Below the pieces are notes generated by a model. The model was given only the letters and a program-made list of their open reading frames with translations, ran no database searches and had not been told where the DNA came from. From CAZGTQ01 sp964528575 (GTDB lineage: Bacteria > Planctomycetota > UBA1135 > GCA-002686595): a DNA stretch of 17,550 nt. Position numbers and translations under genes: made by a program. The stretch lies in contig CAZGTQ010000026.1 of the NCBI GenBank assembly GCA_964528575.1, positions 1 to 17,550 of the forward strand, given 5' to 3'. Positions 15,352 through 17,550 of this stretch are shown in pieces (positions within the stretch are counted from its first letter, which is position 1; every line of letters starts with the position of its first letter).

Positions 15352-16043
15352 GGCAGGCGGGCGAGCACGGCGCGCCCGAGCGACGGGAGGTCGGTGACGC
15401 GCTCGTACGGGCACGTCGGGTGCGCGCCGGCGTGGTCGACGAGCACGAAGGCGACGCCGGCGTCGAGCGCCGCCGCGTCCTTCTTCAGGTGGTCGCCGGC
15501 GTGCAGCGCTTCGCCGGGCGCGGCGCCGGAGCGCTCGAGCGCGAGCCGGAAGATCGCGGGGTCGGGCTTCTCCACCCGGTCGATCGCCGAGCAGACCACG
15601 AAGTCGAGGCGCGGGGCGAGCTCGAGCACGTCGAGCAGCTTGGGCAAGCGCGCGCTCCAGTTCGAGACGATTCCCACGACGATGCCTCGTTCGCGCAGCT
15701 CGGCGAGCAGCCCCACGGTTCCGGGGAACATCCGGAACGTGGCCGCGTCTTCGAAGGCGGCGAACAGCTCCGCGATGACGTCGGCGCGGCGCCGCGGGTC
15801 GAGCCCGAGGCGATCGACGAAGATCCGCTCGATGAAAGCAGCGAACCAGGAATCGGAGTAACGGTACGCTCCGTCGATCTCGATCGGCAGCTCGCGGTGG
15901 ACCTCTCGCATCAGCTCCAGCATCCGCTCGTCGCAGACGTCGATCCCGCGCTTTCGCGCCGCCCGCGCGTAGATCGCGGGGCGCGGCGTGTCCTCCGCCA
16001 GGAGGGTGCCGCCGACGTCGAGGAAGACTGCGCGAAGCTGCAT
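15348..16043 (-). CDS. HAD-superfamily hydrolase
   Basis: A 231-residue HAD protein with an alpha-helical cap (about 20-95). Motif I is FLDVGGTLL with nucleophile D9 but Gly at the +2 position where phosphatases normally have the acid/base Asp. Motif II is IVSNWS (S127), motif III the lysine of VEKPDPAIF (K159), and motif IV HAGDHLKKDAAAL (D184, D189). The family covers phosphatases, dehalogenases and related enzymes, and the substrate cannot be named. ATG 16043 was chosen because MQLRAVFLDV is the normal HAD start and AGGG lies 7 bases upstream; an upstream in-frame ATG at 16085 adds an unlikely 14-residue leader. It is the first gene of the HAD-MoxR-hydrolase-NadE operon. Confidence 0.9.
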
Positions 16044-16077
16044 GGATCGGCCCTGGCGGGGCCCGGACGTGGGGAAT

Positions 16078-16093
16078 CCGGGCACTCGCCCGG
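16078..16093. promoter_or_regulatory. Inverted repeat in the divergent HAD/TPR region
   Basis: CCGGGC-ACTC-GCCCGG is a perfect 6-bp inverted repeat in the 110-bp gap between the divergent HAD and TPR lipoprotein genes. It could be an operator or a leader hairpin of the HAD transcript. In DNA this GC-rich a chance origin is also possible. Confidence 0.3.
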
Positions 16094-16153
16094 CGATCTT
16101 GCAATCCCTGGTGACCGCCGTCGGGTGCGTACGATAAGGAACACCGGAGCGCC

Positions 16154-17218
16154 ATGCCCGTGACGACGAGGTTCTGGACGGTCAGCGGCGCCGGGCGCCG
16201 CCGCGTCCGGCTCGAACGCAGCAGCGCGCGCGCGGTTCTCTGCGCGGGTGCCGCTGCGCTGACGCTCCTCGTCGGCTGTTTCGCGACCGGCGGTCGCGAC
16301 GAGCGCTGGACGGCCGCGGAGGTCGCGACGGCCAACGGCGACTGGCCGAAGGCCGCGGACCTGTGGAACGAGTGCATCTACTCCGAGGGCACGCGCTCGA
16401 AGCGCCCCTTCCTCGAGACGGGCCGCGCGCTCGCCGAGCTGGGCCTCGGCGAGGACGCCGTCGCGATCCTCGGCCAGGGTCTGCTCTACCACCCCGACGA
16501 CCCCGACCTCCTCGAGGCCCGAGCGCGGCTCCTGCACGCCCAGGGCTTCAACCGTGCCGCCGAGCACGACCTGCAGCGCGCGTCCGAGGCGGCGCCCGAG
16601 CGCGGCCACGTCTGGCTCCTGCTCGGCCGGGTGCGGCTCGGTCTCGACCAGCCGTGCGCGGCGATCGACCCGTTGCGTCGGGCGGCGACGCGCGGTTGCG
16701 ACGAGGCCCCGACGTGGCTCCTGCTCGCCCGCGCCAACCGCGCGTGCGACGATCCGAAGGCCGCGCGCGCGTGCTACCAGCGCGCGGTCGCGCTCGGCGG
16801 CCTGGGCTCGAACGCCGAGCTCGTCGAGATGGCGTCGCTCTTCACCGAGCCTGCGCTGTGGGACGGCCGGGCGGAGTCGCTCACCGACGCGTGGTGCCTG
16901 CTCGACCTCGCTGTCCAGCGCGACCCGCAGGACGCCGACGCCTGGTTCGTGCGCGGCGTGCTCCACGAGCAGTGCGCCGACAGCGAGAGCGCCGTCCGCG
17001 CCTACCGCCGCGCGATCGAGGTCGACAACTTCCACCTGCAGGCCCTGACGAACCTCGCCCTGCTCCACGCGAGCGTGGGCGACGCGAAGAACACTCGCGA
17101 GATCGTCGATCGCGCCCTCGAGCTCGAGACCGACCCGAAGCGCCGCACGGCGCTGGCGAGCCTCCTCGAGCGCCCGGAGCTCACCGAGCGCTCGGCCGAC
17201 ACGCGCCAGCCGGACTGA
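16154..17218 (+). CDS. TPR-repeat lipoprotein
   Basis: A 354-residue protein with a basic N-terminus, a hydrophobic stretch (about 27-41) and a lipobox LVGC with C42, so it is probably lipid-anchored at the envelope. From about 54 to 320 it consists of tetratricopeptide-type helical pairs, e.g. AEVATANGDWPKAADLWNECI, GRALAELGLGEDAVAILGQGL, LLARANRACDDPKAARACYQRAV and WFVRGVLHEQCADSESAVRAYRRAI. These bind other proteins; no catalytic motif is visible. ATG 16154 follows GGAG at 16146-16149. A TACGAT (16130-16135) may be its -10, but no good -35 lies at the right distance. The frame stays open through a hydrophilic C-terminus, and a palindromic element begins 15 bp after the stop. Confidence 0.88.
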   Translation: MPVTTRFWTVSGAGRRRVRLERSSARAVLCAGAAALTLLVGCFATGGRDERWTAAEVATANGDWPKAADLWNECIYSEGTRSKRPFLETGRALAELGLGEDAVAILGQGLLYHPDDPDLLEARARLLHAQGFNRAAEHDLQRASEAAPERGHVWLLLGRVRLGLDQPCAAIDPLRRAATRGCDEAPTWLLLARANRACDDPKAARACYQRAVALGGLGSNAELVEMASLFTEPALWDGRAESLTDAWCLLDLAVQRDPQDADAWFVRGVLHEQCADSESAVRAYRRAIEVDNFHLQALTNLALLHASVGDAKNTREIVDRALELETDPKRRTALASLLERPELTERSADTRQPD

Positions 17219-17232
17219 CGCCAGCGCTCTAG

Positions 17233-17407
17233 CCCGGATTATTCATGAGGCTTCACCGAGATCGCCGTATCTGCTCGCCAGGTCGGTACTTTGCGACCGC
17301 CGGGTGCTCGACGACCCGATCAGGGTCGACACCGCGCCCGTCGGCCGCCAAGCACCCACCTGGCGGCATCTACGACGATCTCGGCAAAGCCTCATGAATA
17401 ACCCGGT
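17233..17407. mobile_element. Miniature palindromic element (MITE-like), 175 bp
   Basis: The left end CCCGGATTATTCATGAGGCT and the complement of the right end (ACCGGGTTATTCATGAGGCT) match at all but two positions. The match then continues inward in register through CCGAGATCG and, less perfectly, CGCCAGGT. The centre is CGACCC-GATCA-GGGTCG at 17312-17328, exactly midway (17320), so the whole element can fold into one long hairpin. CTAG lies on each outer side (17229-17232 and 17408-17411), a possible target-site duplication. There is no transposase gene. It could be moved in trans by an IS transposase and may also end the TPR transcript. The family is not assigned. Confidence 0.75.
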
Positions 17408-17418
17408 CTAGCGCTCGC

Positions 17419-17550
17419 TCACGCCTGCGGGGCGGGCGCCCGGCGCTCGCGCACGAGCCAGGCGAGGTAGCGCTCGAGCAGCGCCGGGTCGAGCGGCGGG
17501 CAGACGACGCCGCTCCCCGCCAAGGCGGCGCGCGCTCGCTCGGCCGCGAA
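17419..17550 (-). CDS. C-terminal fragment of an unidentified protein (5' end outside window)
   Basis: Reading the minus strand from base 17550, one frame is open for 43 codons to a TGA at 17421-17419. The visible tail includes CPPLDPALLERYLAWLVRER and ends APAPQA. The GC-rich codon use is like the neighbouring genes and the helical, charged tail looks like a real C-terminus. No family can be named from so short a piece. It would converge on the TPR gene, with the palindromic element between the two stops. Confidence 0.5.
   Translation of the reverse strand, partial: FAAERARAALAGSGVVCPPLDPALLERYLAWLVRERRAPAPQA

Overview
The window is about 17.5 kb of very GC-rich bacterial DNA with densely packed genes. 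Lineage is inferred from content only. The high GC, an ECF sigma factor gene followed by a zinc-type membrane anti-sigma factor, a MoxR ATPase, a lipoprotein rich in TPR repeats, a short calcium-binding-repeat (thrombospondin type 3) exported protein, and frequent absence of Shine-Dalgarno sequences all fit a high-GC Planctomycetota or a similar Gram-negative-type lineage. No ribosomal marker is present to settle it.

Layout, left to right. (1) The 3' end of an exported protein with carboxypeptidase-regulatory-like beta-sandwich repeats (1-576) converges on a two-gene minus-strand operon: a GT9 heptosyltransferase-like enzyme (1959-3194) overlapping by one base a B12-binding radical SAM enzyme (580-1959). 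(2) Divergent from it are purF (3343-4824) and a GT4 glycosyltransferase (4851-6005), then a second B12-binding radical SAM enzyme (6215-7780). (3) A minus-strand tRNA-Arg(CCG) (7877-7953) and a solitary exported protein with thrombospondin type 3 repeats (8160-9146) follow. (4) A repeat-containing intergenic stretch leads to an envelope-stress-type cassette: ECF sigma factor (9508-10116), membrane anti-sigma with a zinc-binding motif (10175-10999) and an RseB/MucB-like lipoprotein (10996-11982). (5) After a small unknown protein (12189-12638) comes a tightly overlapped minus-strand operon: HAD hydrolase, MoxR ATPase, carbon-nitrogen hydrolase and NAD synthetase (16043 down to 12646). (6) A TPR lipoprotein (16154-17218) runs the other way, followed by a 175-bp near-complete palindrome that looks like a miniature mobile element (17233-17407) and the 3' end of another minus-strand gene.

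How the parts may work together. Two glycosyltransferases and two B12 radical SAM enzymes on either side of purF suggest surface glycan or lipid synthesis with a housekeeping gene embedded. The sigma, anti-sigma and RseB-like genes resemble the rpoE-rseA-rseB arrangement. An ECF-type promoter (GGGAACC-N15-CCGTCCCA) occurs both in front of the sigma gene and, with the same spacing, in front of the second radical SAM gene, so that enzyme may belong to the sigma factor's regulon. The adjacent hydrolase and NadE together would make a glutamine-dependent NAD synthetase encoded as two proteins.
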